This document shows positions 25,983 through 34,713 of a stretch of 64,000 nucleotides of DNA, piece after piece. Positions within the stretch are counted from its first letter, which is position 1. Each line of letters opens with the position of its first letter. Under the pieces are notes generated by a model. The model had not been told where the DNA came from. It saw only the letters and a list, made by a program, of their open reading frames with translations, and searched no databases. Position numbers and translations under genes: made by a program. Source of the stretch: Gracilibacillus ureilyticus. GTDB taxonomy: Bacteria > Bacillota > Bacilli > Bacillales > Amphibacillaceae. The DNA lies in the NCBI RefSeq assembly GCF_900111195.1, contig NZ_FOGL01000021.1, positions 1 to 64,000 of the forward strand. The letters are read 5' to 3'.

Positions 25983-27206
25983 TTATTCCGTTTTTTTTAT
26001 ATAAACCGGTTTTGTTGATGGAATGTTGCTTACAAGCTTCTCGCGATCGAGCAATGCGGCAGCTTCGATAGTGACAGGAACATGGAGCTGTGAGGATAAT
26101 TGGGAAATAACTGCTGCATCCGGCCAATCTGAAATATGCGAATCCAGTAAAAAATGCAGTCGGTCTTTTTTTACGATTACCTGCCAGCTATCTGGAACAG
26201 GGGACAATGAATATACGGCCTCCTGAATATCCATTGCATCTAATGTGACATTGCCAAGCTGGATCCTGTCCTTGCCTCTCCCGTAATGTGTCAGCTTCGC
26301 TCCAGATCGTCCGCATTCACATTTAAATCGCTCCATCGAAATAATATCCTCATTGAAATACCTTAATAGTGGAGAACCTTGATGAGAAAGAGTGGTGATA
26401 GCCGCAAAGCCCCTTTCTCCATCCGCAACATTGGCCGAACCATCCTCTGTTAAAACTTCCACAATAAAATCTTCCTCAACGATATGCATATTGCCATATT
26501 CACACATTGTGGCAATATTGGCTGTTTCGGTAGAACCGTACATATTAAAAACCGGAACATCCCACATTTTTTCAAGATGGGCTCTGCGCTTCTCACTCAT
26601 TAACTCACCCGCAATACAAATGGCACGCAATTTTTGGAAATCCTTCACACTGTCTAAACCCTTTAGACGGGCAACCTCTGCCAATAACTCTATTTCGCGC
26701 GGCAGGCCTGCTAATACGGTGACAGAAAGCTGCTTCATCAGGTTTAACACCCTCAGATATGGTGTGACAACCGTACGCCCGCTTGCCGGTACAACCCCAG
26801 CACCTGTTTGCCAGGCTGCCTGCTGCATTAAAAAAGCCGGCAGTGCCAATGCGTAAGGGAACCGGATCAATACAAGGTCTTCAGCAGTTAACTGTACACC
26901 GCATTCTTTTAATTGCCTCCCGCCTGTTTGTAGATCTTCCTTTGTAAACCATGAAGCAGACGGCTCCCCTGTCGTTCCTGTTGATTCATGGTATTGGGCA
27001 ATTTCTTTGAGGTCGACAGCCAGATGACCGAATGTGCCAGATTCCCTCAGGTCCTCTTTAGTCGTTAAAGGCAATGTTCTGATTTGATCCAAGCTAATTT
27101 TTTGTAAAGCATGATTCTTTAATTTTCGCTGATACAGTGGGGAATGTTGGATCCGCCTAAACAATTCCTGAAACTTTTGCTCCCTTACTCTATCGTTAAC
27201 ACTCAT
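25983..27206 (-). CDS. PaaK-like AMP-dependent ligase (second copy)
   Basis: 407 residues, GAGGAGGTGACATC before the ATG. Adenylate-forming enzyme of the phenylacetate-CoA-ligase type: P-loop ESTGTTGEPSASWF (about residue 74), FNMYGSTETANIATM (A5, about residue 217), and a C-terminal GKDRIQLGNVTLDAMD. A CxC pair (KCECGRSG) resembles the zinc-binding element of PaaK. It presumably activates an aromatic acid as AMP ester. It is more diverged than the upstream copy. 4-Hydroxybenzoate as substrate is inferred from the operon. Confidence 0.85.
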   Translation of the reverse strand: MSVNDRVREQKFQELFRRIQHSPLYQRKLKNHALQKISLDQIRTLPLTTKEDLRESGTFGHLAVDLKEIAQYHESTGTTGEPSASWFTKEDLQTGGRQLKECGVQLTAEDLVLIRFPYALALPAFLMQQAAWQTGAGVVPASGRTVVTPYLRVLNLMKQLSVTVLAGLPREIELLAEVARLKGLDSVKDFQKLRAICIAGELMSEKRRAHLEKMWDVPVFNMYGSTETANIATMCEYGNMHIVEEDFIVEVLTEDGSANVADGERGFAAITTLSHQGSPLLRYFNEDIISMERFKCECGRSGAKLTHYGRGKDRIQLGNVTLDAMDIQEAVYSLSPVPDSWQVIVKKDRLHFLLDSHISDWPDAAVISQLSSQLHVPVTIEAAALLDREKLVSNIPSTKPVYIKKTE

Positions 27207-27239
27207 GATGTCACCTCCTCTCTCCTCCTGAAAGTCCTT

Positions 27240-28583
27240 CTATACAAACACTCTGGTTGCTTTGCCAAACGTACGCGGGATATCATCTCTGATCACCACT
27301 TCGCATAAAATACCAACCCTGTCAGCCATATGCTTTTGGATTTTTTCCGCCAGCTCCTGATCACTTAATGTTGTCCGGAACTTCTCTGCTTCAATTGTTA
27401 ATACATCCTTCTCAAGTTTCAGGTGGTACCATAAGCCGACATCAGGGATTTCCATTAAAAAGTGTTCAATCATGAAAGGAGAATAATCTTCCTTGCCTAT
27501 CCGCAGCATGTGCTCCATGCGACCTCTCAACTGCAAAACATCCATCGTTAATCCGCAATCACAGTGGGACTGCTGTAAATTACCGAGATCACCAGTGCGG
27601 TAGCGAACCATCGGCATCCCTTCGCGGAGCAGTGTCGTTACAACAATCTCCCCTGTTTTGCCATGTGGAAGCACCTCGCCAGAAGCCGGGTCAACGATTT
27701 CTACTTTTACGTGTCCTTCCATAATGTGATATCCTTTATGCCTGCTGCACTCTACACCAATCACACCACACTCTGTTGAACCGTAGAAAAAGGACACTTC
27801 ACACCCCCACCATTTTTCTAATCGTTCACGGAAGGCAGGTGAACAGCCTTCACCAGTCAGCCAGATTTTTTTCAGCTGAATGTCTTCCCCGATTTTAATA
27901 CCGACCTTCTCACTTTCTTCTGCTAACAGAGCTGCATAAGAAGGGGTTGTTGTAAGCACTGTCGCTTGATATTCTTTCATTAATTCCAGCGACTTATCGA
28001 CAGGAGCCATATATCCACCTTTACCTAGTGACAGTACGGTTGTACCAAATGCAAATTGAAACAAGCGCTGAAATCCGAGACCAGGAAGTGCAAACTCGTA
28101 AGGCAGGGCAATAGCAGTAACATCCGCTTCTGTCTCTTTAAAAAGTTCCAGATACTTTGGCAGTAAATCATAAACATACTGATCAGCCAATGTGTAAGCA
28201 GTATAGATCGGTTTACCGGAAGTACCGCTTGTGAGGTGAACCTGCCCTATCTCTTTCGGCTCGACACATAACAGCTTCTCTTTATCTCCGCGGATAACAT
28301 CCTTTTTCAGCATTGGCACTGTTGATAATTGCTCAAGACTATCAATCTCAGGTTTTTGGAAGCCTGCTTCTTCCAGCAAGGAACGATAGTACTCATTATG
28401 CTCCCAGACATGCCCAAGTGCTGCATTCACCGCTTTTAAGTGATAATCGTCTATTTCGTGACGCGGAAGTTTCTCAATCGTCTTTCCTTCATCATCCAAT
28501 CGTTTATAAAAATCTTTAAATTGTTCCAGATGAGATGAATGCTCGTCAATGGAAACTGTCATTTTATGTGTTTGAATTTTCAT
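27240..28583 (-). CDS. PaaK-like AMP-dependent ligase (first copy)
   Basis: 447 residues from ATG 28583 (GAGGATTTCG upstream); an earlier in-frame start has no site. Adenylate-forming ligase with P-loop LTSGTSGKPIYTAY (about residue 118), A5 motif FFYGSTECGVIGVE, VRYRTGDLG (Asp that binds ribose) and CDCGLTMDVLQLRGRMEHM. Phenylacetate-CoA ligase and related aryl-CoA ligases have this layout. First gene of a four-gene minus-strand operon (ligase, ligase, DAHP synthase, chorismate lyase). Its role is probably activation of the aryl acid made by the operon. Confidence 0.88.
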   Translation of the reverse strand: MKIQTHKMTVSIDEHSSHLEQFKDFYKRLDDEGKTIEKLPRHEIDDYHLKAVNAALGHVWEHNEYYRSLLEEAGFQKPEIDSLEQLSTVPMLKKDVIRGDKEKLLCVEPKEIGQVHLTSGTSGKPIYTAYTLADQYVYDLLPKYLELFKETEADVTAIALPYEFALPGLGFQRLFQFAFGTTVLSLGKGGYMAPVDKSLELMKEYQATVLTTTPSYAALLAEESEKVGIKIGEDIQLKKIWLTGEGCSPAFRERLEKWWGCEVSFFYGSTECGVIGVECSRHKGYHIMEGHVKVEIVDPASGEVLPHGKTGEIVVTTLLREGMPMVRYRTGDLGNLQQSHCDCGLTMDVLQLRGRMEHMLRIGKEDYSPFMIEHFLMEIPDVGLWYHLKLEKDVLTIEAEKFRTTLSDQELAEKIQKHMADRVGILCEVVIRDDIPRTFGKATRVFV

Positions 28584-28750
28584 CGAAATCCTCCATTCTT
28601 TTATTTTTTCACTCTGCACCTGTTGAGGATGGACAAAAGAATAAATTTCTTCTTGCTATACTTTTTATGAAATGCAAGTCTAGGGAGAATTGACTCGGAC
28701 AAACATTTATTTTTGTAAAAAGTGAGCATTCAATCCAAACCGTTCTTATT

Positions 28751-28845
28751 AGGAGGTCATAACGTAACTAGCACGAGCCATTAATTTTAAGGAAAGGGCT
28801 GACCTTATAGGACCAGCTTCGGAAACCTTATGTGAAAGACCACCT
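28751..28845 (+). ncRNA. Possible structured leader RNA
   Basis: Three nested stems are visible: AGGAGGTC (28751-28758) with GACCACCT (28838-28845, one mismatch), TAAGG (28788-28792) with CCTTA (28826-28830), and GCTG/CAGC plus CCT/AGG at the tip. It lies upstream of the first TPR gene. I could not match it to a known riboswitch class. No T-tract follows, so control could be translational. Confidence 0.35.
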
Positions 28846-28908
28846 GCCTGCCTTTTAATGAATGTCAAGGGGAGCATGTACACCTATCATATGGAGGAGG
28901 AAAATAAC

Positions 28909-29415
28909 TTGAGCAAAAATATTGATAGACAATTGGAAGAAGGAAGAAAGGTTCTTATGAAAGGAGTAGATGGCGATAAGCAGGCTGTAAAGAAAGCCCA
29001 TGAGATTTTTCTGACACTAAGAGATGCCGAACCTAATAACGCAGTAGTTGAGGCATATTATGGAAGTGCGCTTGCACTCTTAGGGCGCGATGCGGTGAAG
29101 CCGATTGAAAAAGCGGATAATGCAGAGGAAGGACTGGAGGCATTGAACAGGGCCGTTTCGATGAACCCAAATAATAAAGAAATCCGACTGCTTCGCGCGA
29201 ATGTATGTCTCCGCCTGCCTGAGTCATTTTTTCAATGTTCCAGTACAGCGATCAAAGATTACACCTTTCTATTAAATCAATACAAGAAAGATCCCGGCTA
29301 TCTTAGTAAAAACCAAGTGAGAGAAATTATAAAAGATTTAGCTACAGCGTATCAGAATGCTGGGAAAGCTTCAGAAGGTAAAAGAGCGATGCAGCAATGG
29401 AATCAATTGAAATAA
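28909..29415 (+). CDS. TPR-like protein, paralogue A
   Basis: 168 residues from TTG 28909, preceded at eight bases by GGAGGAGG; an ATG at 28858 has no site. Helical repeats of TPR type: AHEIFLTLRDAEPNNAVVEA, then LEALNRAVSMNPNNKEIRLL, then KDLATAYQNAGKASEGKRAM. Shares the block AYYGSALALLGRDAVKP with the next gene (AYHGSTMILIGRDETKP), so the two are tandem paralogues. No signal peptide; probably a cytosolic scaffold. Divergent from the ligase operon. Confidence 0.82.
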   Translation: MSKNIDRQLEEGRKVLMKGVDGDKQAVKKAHEIFLTLRDAEPNNAVVEAYYGSALALLGRDAVKPIEKADNAEEGLEALNRAVSMNPNNKEIRLLRANVCLRLPESFFQCSSTAIKDYTFLLNQYKKDPGYLSKNQVREIIKDLATAYQNAGKASEGKRAMQQWNQLK

Positions 29416-29443
29416 CCATTGATGGAAAGGAGGTTATGAACAG

Positions 29444-30208
29444 TTGGTAAATATGAGTGAAAAACAAATTGACGATTTACTAGAACAGGTTCACTCTTTA
29501 CACAAGAAAGCTGTGGCAGGAGATGCGAACGCTGTCCAGAATGCACATCAGTTTTTAGAAAAAGCACGCGCATCATATCCCGGCAACCCGCTCCTTGACG
29601 CTTATCATGGCAGTACAATGATATTGATCGGCCGTGATGAAACAAAGCCTCTCGATCGTTTAAGATGGGTGGAGTCAGGACTGGGTCTGCTGGATGAAGC
29701 GGTAAGTGCTGACCCTGATAATGCCGTCATCCGGTTGATTCGAGGCAAGTCCTCCTACAGATTGCCTGAGAAACACTTCCAAAGGGCTCGGACGACGATT
29801 GATGATTATATCTTTATTATTGATAAGGAAAAGCTAGGAAATCGCCTGCTGGATAACCAGGGTTCCTTGCAGCTTATGTACGAACTTGGTGAACTGTACT
29901 ATAAGATTGATGAGAAACAGGATGCCATCTATTACTGGAAACAGCTTAGAAATGAAACAGATGACCCCGATTTTCACCACCTCCTCAACATGAAGCTAAA
30001 ACAAATAGAAGGACAATCATATTCGGACCCGACACCTGAGAGAAAGCAACCGATGTCCGTTTTAATAAGCAAAGCAGCTCGTGTAACCGGAAGCGAATTA
30101 CAGTATTGGGCAGAACAGCAGCAAACAGCGGCAAAGCAGATTGTACCTCAACAACAACCTCGTTCCAGAAGCTATCTCAAAAAAAGGAGAAATAAAAGAT
30201 GGCGCTAA
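29444..30208 (+). CDS. TPR-like protein, paralogue B, basic tail
   Basis: 254 residues from TTG 29444 (AAAGGAGGT ten bases upstream; ATG 29453 is the alternative). The first 170 residues repeat the paralogue upstream, including LLDEAVSADPDNAVIRLIRG and ELGELYYKIDEKQDAIYYWK. About 85 residues are added at the C-terminus: Gln-rich (EQQQTAAKQIVPQQQ), ending in a very basic tail SRSYLKKRRNKRWR. The tail recalls that of the small protein at 23.4 kb. Function unknown. Confidence 0.82.
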   Translation: MVNMSEKQIDDLLEQVHSLHKKAVAGDANAVQNAHQFLEKARASYPGNPLLDAYHGSTMILIGRDETKPLDRLRWVESGLGLLDEAVSADPDNAVIRLIRGKSSYRLPEKHFQRARTTIDDYIFIIDKEKLGNRLLDNQGSLQLMYELGELYYKIDEKQDAIYYWKQLRNETDDPDFHHLLNMKLKQIEGQSYSDPTPERKQPMSVLISKAARVTGSELQYWAEQQQTAAKQIVPQQQPRSRSYLKKRRNKRWR

Positions 30209-30262
30209 AAACCTGCTTTCACCAAGCAAAGACTCACCCTGATGAAGGGAGGTGAGACCCAT

Positions 30263-30577
30263 ATGGAAAGACCTGATTTGAAAAAGCTAGCTGATGATTT
30301 GAAAGAACAATCCAAACCTATTATTACAGAAGCATTAATTAACGGTGCTAATCATATAAGCAATGGGATGAACAATGCAGTAGGCGATGTTAATCAGTCC
30401 CCGAAAGTCCTGTTAAGGAGTATTTCAACAACACTGAGAAATGGTGTCATGCTAGTCGGCCAGGAAATATTGGCGAACAGTACCGATATTATTAAAAAAG
30501 ACCGAAAGAGTTCAACTCCAGCAAAAACACCTGAGGAAGAGATCATGAATATGAGAGAATTAGAAGAAGAGGCTTAA
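30263..30577 (+). CDS. Small helical protein
   Basis: 104 residues from ATG 30263, with GGGAGGTGAG upstream. Predicted amphipathic helices (LKKLADDLKEQSKPIITEAL and STTLRNGVMLVGQEILANST), acidic C-terminus (EEEIMNMRELEEEA). The size and helical style resemble the 24.1-kb protein, but similarity is weak. Last gene of the TPR operon, followed by a terminator. No family recognised. Confidence 0.75.
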   Translation: MERPDLKKLADDLKEQSKPIITEALINGANHISNGMNNAVGDVNQSPKVLLRSISTTLRNGVMLVGQEILANSTDIIKKDRKSSTPAKTPEEEIMNMRELEEEA

Positions 30578-30585
30578 TCATTATG

Positions 30586-30634
30586 GTGACAAGGGGGAAT
30601 GTCCTGACACATCCCCATGTCACTCCTTATTTTA
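30586..30634 (+). terminator. Terminator of the TPR operon
   Basis: GTGACA (30586-30591) pairs with TGTCAC (30618-30623), with GGGG/CCCC inside, followed by TCCTTATTTTA. Confidence 0.75.
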
Positions 30635-30646
30635 CTGGGATGATTG

Positions 30647-31297
30647 TTATCTTTCCCAAATTAATGCAGCTCGTTTGATAACCGATTCCCACGAATCCTT
30701 TTCCGCAGTGATTTTTTCAGGATCGAATTCTGCATAATACACTGCATCAATTTTTTCACTTTCAGGCAATACGGATGTATATGTTTGTTCACTTCCGTTA
30801 TCTATCAAACTTCTCTCAGGTGATTCAGCAAATGTTTTGGTATAGTAAATAAAACTTACCAGCTTCACCTCTCCATCAACTTCAACCTGCATTGGGTGTG
30901 TCATATTCACACCAGCGTAACTTTCGCCATAATAATAGGAAACTAGCTGACTCTCATTTTGCGCCTTAATTTTTATTAAATCATCTGCATATGGGATAAC
31001 TTTTTCATAGTAAAAAGTGAACAAAAATGCCCCGAATAAGATAACCGCTGTAAGTAATATAGAAATAATAGATGTGAATACTCTCTTTTTAAGCAAGGTT
31101 TTCTTTAATTTTTTAAAAACAGAGACTTTATTATTTGCCGGAAAATACAGATCCTGTTTCAACAGTTCATATTCTTTCTGGCAATTCTCGCAGTCTATTA
31201 AATGCTTCTCTACCATTTCTTTTGTATCCCGGCTGACTACTCCATCTGTATAGAGTGGCAAAACATCCTGAATAATCGTACATTTAATCTCTTTCAT
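30647..31297 (-). CDS. Anti-sigma factor with zinc-finger (ZAS) domain
   Basis: 216 residues. The N-terminal anti-sigma zinc finger is complete: Cys6, then H32-L-I-D-C36-E-N-C39 (HxxxCxxC). One membrane segment lies near residues 74-97 (SIISILLTAVILFGAFLFTF), then an extracytoplasmic domain of about 115 residues. It overlaps the ECF sigma gene by 14 bases. It should hold the sigma factor at the membrane until an envelope signal arrives. Confidence 0.9.
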   Translation of the reverse strand: MKEIKCTIIQDVLPLYTDGVVSRDTKEMVEKHLIDCENCQKEYELLKQDLYFPANNKVSVFKKLKKTLLKKRVFTSIISILLTAVILFGAFLFTFYYEKVIPYADDLIKIKAQNESQLVSYYYGESYAGVNMTHPMQVEVDGEVKLVSFIYYTKTFAESPERSLIDNGSEQTYTSVLPESEKIDAVYYAEFDPEKITAEKDSWESVIKRAALIWER

Positions 31298-31778
31298 GAT
31301 TCAACTCCTCCATATATTCCATAATCTGTTTCCTCGCCCTGTGAAAGGTAACTCTTGCCCAGCCTGAACTTTTTCCAAAGAGCCGTCCGATTTTCTCAAA
31401 CGGCAATTCACCAAAAGTACGCAGTGAGAAAACTTCCTTATACGGTTCATCCATCATATGCAGGAACTGATGGACAAGAAAGGCAGCTTCTTCATTCATC
31501 AAGTGATCGACAATTTGGACACCCGTATCCGGTTCTTCGGTTAAATCTGCAGCTGTATCTCTTTTCTTTCTTTTGTAATAAGTGTAATATGTATTTTTCG
31601 CGATCGTAAATAGCCATGCCCGGATATCCTTAGAACCGTCAAACGTATCAATTGACTTGACCGCTTTAAAAAACGCCTCCTGTGTTATTTCCTCTGCTGT
31701 GTTTTCATCGCGGCTTAGTGAGAGGATATACAGGTAAACATCCTGAAAGTATTCGCGATAATTCTCCTCAATGTCCAA
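31284..31778 (-). CDS. ECF RNA polymerase sigma factor
   Basis: 164 residues from TTG 31778 (AAGGAGTGAAAAAGGG upstream). Region 2: YLYILSLSRDENTAEEITQE, then DIRAWLFTIAKNTYYTYYKR; region 4: FSLRTFGELPFEKIGRLFGK, then WARVTFHRARKQIME. This is a standard ECF layout with no C-terminal extension. It is co-transcribed with its anti-sigma. I could not find a convincing autoregulated ECF promoter upstream. Confidence 0.93.
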   Translation of the reverse strand: MDIEENYREYFQDVYLYILSLSRDENTAEEITQEAFFKAVKSIDTFDGSKDIRAWLFTIAKNTYYTYYKRKKRDTAADLTEEPDTGVQIVDHLMNEEAAFLVHQFLHMMDEPYKEVFSLRTFGELPFEKIGRLFGKSSGWARVTFHRARKQIMEYMEELNHERD

Positions 31779-31997
31779 CCCTTTTTCACTCCTTTCACTT
31801 ATATAACTATCGATATGTGTTTTCGTTACAAAATTTATAGAAACAATTATTAAACTTTCTGCTTCAGCCAGTTAACTTCAGCCAATGTTGCATTTATCCG
31901 CAACTAATGACCTAATCCCCACATTGCCGATTCACCGATTATATAGTACTATTAACTTACATACAGGTACTAACAATCATATATCGGGGGAATCATA

Positions 31998-32432
31998 ATG
32001 AAACAAGAAATGATCGCATTTGCTAATGATGTGAAGGAAATTTTTGATGAATACATACAGTTTGCGTTTCAAATGACTAGCAATGGTGTGTTTAAGGAAC
32101 AAGACTTGACCGGGGTTATTGAGGTAAAGCCTAATAAAAAATCAGAATCGATTGAGGTTATCCTCCGGTCACTTTATGGAGGGATTATTAAAGGAGAAAC
32201 CAGGTTCTTTGGGCAAAGTTACCGCGAACAAGAGGTTGATGGGGCAGTTGATGAAATATTGTTCTCGATCCCTTTTAGCGATTATTATCATATTGATCAC
32301 TGGCAACCAGTTCTGATTGAAGATATTGAAAAATATATCACCAACTTAACGATTAATGTACCAATTGTCACAGATAAGGACATCTCCTCGTTTGAACCGA
32401 AGAAAGTGTACCAGGCAAGATACATAGGATAA
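31998..32432 (+). CDS. Hypothetical protein
   Basis: 144 residues, CGGGGGAAT seven bases before the ATG. Soluble, acidic, mixed alpha/beta by eye. No membrane segment, signal peptide or Cys. No family recognised. Stands alone, followed immediately by the 32.5-kb tandem array. Confidence 0.75.
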   Translation: MKQEMIAFANDVKEIFDEYIQFAFQMTSNGVFKEQDLTGVIEVKPNKKSESIEVILRSLYGGIIKGETRFFGQSYREQEVDGAVDEILFSIPFSDYYHIDHWQPVLIEDIEKYITNLTINVPIVTDKDISSFEPKKVYQARYIG

Positions 32433-32455
32433 TTTGGCAGATTGCTCAAATAATT

Positions 32456-32930
32456 CGGACGGCCGCTGAGTGCCTTCGCTCTCTTTTGTTCATGCGTCAG
32501 GGCTTTCAGACTGCTGCTGAACGACTTCGCTCTTCTCTGCCTATGCGCCAGGGCTTTCGGACGGCTTCTGAACGACTTCGCTCTTCTTTGCCTATGCGCC
32601 AGGGCTTTCGGACACCCTCTGAACGACTTCGCTCTTCTCTGCCTATGCGCCAGGGCTTTCGGACGGCTTCTGAACGACTTCGCTCTTCTTTGCCTATGCG
32701 CCAGGGCTTTCGGACACCCTCTGAACGACTTCGCTCATTTATGCCTGCGCGCCAGGGCTTTCGGACACCCTCTGAACGACTTCGCTCTTCTCTGCCTACG
32801 CGCCAGGGCTTTCGGACACCCTCTGAGCGACTTCGCTCTTCTCTGCCTACGCGCCATGACTTTCGGACACCCTCTGAACGACTTCGCTCTTCTTTGCCTA
32901 CGCGCCAGGGCTTTCGGAGGTTGTCCTTTT
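32456..32930. repeat. 51-bp tandem repeat, about nine copies
   Basis: A degenerate first copy (from 32456, TCGGACGGCCGCTGAGTGCC) and about eight good copies of a 51-bp unit containing AGGGCTTTCGGAC, TCTGAACGACTTCGCTCTTC and GCC. Because 51 is divisible by three, a plus-strand frame stays open, giving 17-residue repeats (RQGFRTPSERLRSSLP). Many of the base changes between copies alter the amino acid and there is no ribosome-binding site, so coding is unlikely. Sits between two convergent genes. Confidence 0.95.
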
Positions 32931-32984
32931 CTTAATCAGCACAACTCTCATATGGCTCCACCCACTTCCATCCATCAAACATTT

Positions 32985-33590
32985 TTATATCCAACCCTTT
33001 TCCGAGGCTGTCTTAACTGCCTGCTGTCTTGATTCAGCATGTAATTTCTGAATGGCTGATGACAGATAGTTGCGCACAGTGCCTTTTGTTAAAAATAATC
33101 GATCGCATATTTGGTTTGTTGTTAATCCTTCTTTTACGAGGCGCAGCACTTCTGTTTCCCGTTCGGTCATTGGATTCGTTTCTTTCATAAAAAGCGTTGC
33201 AGCAAGATCTGTACTAATCACCCGCTCCCCATTCATCACTTTTCGAATCGCATCAATCAGATAATCAATCGGTTCATCCTTCAGCAGATAGCCTTCCACC
33301 TCAAGGTCAATTGCCTTCTGTAGATATCCTGGCCGAGCAAAAGTTGTGACCATCATAATTTTACACGGCTTCCCTGCCGCTCTTATTTTTTCAGCCAATT
33401 CCAGACCGCTAATGACAGGAATTTCAATATCAAGTAAACAAACATCAGGCTGCTCCTTCTCGATGACTTCCCATGCTTTATCACCATCAGATACTTCAGC
33501 AAGCACTTCCATATCAGATTCCAGTTCAATTAATGAGGTTAAAGCACCCCGTAGCATATGCTGATCTTCTGCGATCATGACACGAATCAT
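32985..33590 (-). CDS. NarL/LuxR-family response regulator (DesR-like)
   Basis: 201 residues. Receiver domain starts IRVMIAEDQHMLRGALTSLI; Asp acceptor in PDVCLLDIEIPVISGLELAE (about residue 54). C-terminal LuxR-type helix-turn-helix: MTERETEVLRLVKEGLTTNQ, then LTKGTVRNYLSSAIQKL. Overlaps the kinase stop by four bases (ATGA). Resembles DesR/YvfU-type regulators. The perfect palindrome at 35925 upstream of the operon is a candidate binding site. Confidence 0.93.
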   Translation of the reverse strand: MIRVMIAEDQHMLRGALTSLIELESDMEVLAEVSDGDKAWEVIEKEQPDVCLLDIEIPVISGLELAEKIRAAGKPCKIMMVTTFARPGYLQKAIDLEVEGYLLKDEPIDYLIDAIRKVMNGERVISTDLAATLFMKETNPMTERETEVLRLVKEGLTTNQICDRLFLTKGTVRNYLSSAIQKLHAESRQQAVKTASEKGWI

Positions 33591-34696
33591 TGGATATGCT
33601 TCTCCTTTCTCTCCCCATGGTAAGGGATATTCAATTTCACTTCTGTGCCACCCGAAGATGAATTAGAAATAGTTGCTGTGCCTTTGATCAACTGCATCCG
33701 CTCCTTGATAGACTGGATACCATTTCCGCTTTCCGAATCATTCAGGCCAATTCCATTATCATTAATCCGGATAATAATTATTCTGTCCGTCACTTCGATT
33801 GCGATCGTACAGCAGCTCGCCCTACTATGTCTGATTACATTTGTGACACTTTCCCTGACAGAAAGAGCGATCATTGTTTCCGTAACACTTGATAAAAGTG
33901 GCAGCTTCTCAGTGTGTAACTTACACTCAATTCCGACAGAATTCATTAATTTCTCCGCATTGTCTAATTCACTCTGCAATGAAATAAACTTCATATCCGA
34001 AACTAACTCTCTCACTTGTTTTAAGGCACTTCTTGCTGTAACGAGAATATCATTCAATTCCTCCCTTGCCCGAGGAACATCTTTATCGATCAATCGTGTC
34101 GTTAATTCACTTTTCAGTTTAATCATCGTTAACGTCTGGCCAAGCGTATCATGAATATCCCTTGCGATGCGCTGCCTTTCTTCCTCCTGGATATACTTTT
34201 CGATCTGTATATTCGCTGCATCCAGTTCCCCCTGTAAGCGGTTTGATTTTTCCTTAATATGTATTAATATTGGGAAAACTAACTGCAAAATCAAGACAGG
34301 CAGCAGGAAGTAATCATCCGAAATATCAGAACTTTTCCAAGCTACGATCGAGAACATAATAGCGATCGCTGCTATTCCAAAGCCAATATGCCATTTAGAC
34401 CTGGCTCTTCCAATCAGATCTGCGAAAATAAATCCAAATAATAAAATAGAGGAGCTGACAAAAACTCCGAATAATGTTAAAACAAACAGCCCGGACAAAG
34501 ATGCGGCTAACAACCTCCAATCTCGGTACCAGAGACCGATATAAAAAGAAAGCAGGAAAAGCGCAAGCAGCAGCAAATTACCAAACAAGCCAAAGACCGT
34601 TTGCTCGCGCAGGATAATGTAACATAAGAAAACAATAGATATGACATCAATAAGTAAATACTGCTTGATCTGATCTCTAGGATATATCTTTTTCAT
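33587..34696 (-). CDS. Sensor histidine kinase, HisKA_3 type (DesK-like)
   Basis: 369 residues. About five to six N-terminal membrane segments (residues 12-150), a short coiled coil (LQGELDAANIQIEKYIQEEE), the HisKA_3 box RQRIARDIHDTLGQTLTMIK with phospho-His (about residue 181), and an HATPase domain with VRESVTNVIRHSRAS and NDNGIGLND. The layout matches DesK, a membrane-state sensor. Flanked by the DUF418 gene upstream and its regulator downstream. Confidence 0.93.
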   Translation of the reverse strand: MKKIYPRDQIKQYLLIDVISIVFLCYIILREQTVFGLFGNLLLLALFLLSFYIGLWYRDWRLLAASLSGLFVLTLFGVFVSSSILLFGFIFADLIGRARSKWHIGFGIAAIAIMFSIVAWKSSDISDDYFLLPVLILQLVFPILIHIKEKSNRLQGELDAANIQIEKYIQEEERQRIARDIHDTLGQTLTMIKLKSELTTRLIDKDVPRAREELNDILVTARSALKQVRELVSDMKFISLQSELDNAEKLMNSVGIECKLHTEKLPLLSSVTETMIALSVRESVTNVIRHSRASCCTIAIEVTDRIIIIRINDNGIGLNDSESGNGIQSIKERMQLIKGTATISNSSSGGTEVKLNIPYHGERKEKHIQ

Positions 34697-34713
34697 TATG
34701 ACATTCTCCCATT

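Noticed and set aside
31779-31870. Autoregulated ECF promoter upstream of the sigma gene
   Set aside because: TGTAAC and CGAT elements exist but are only about 12 bases apart, not the 15-17 needed.
32486-32935. 149-residue repetitive protein (17-residue repeats)
   Set aside because: Open only because the repeat length is divisible by three; no ribosome-binding site and many changes between copies are non-synonymous. Coding is not fully excluded.
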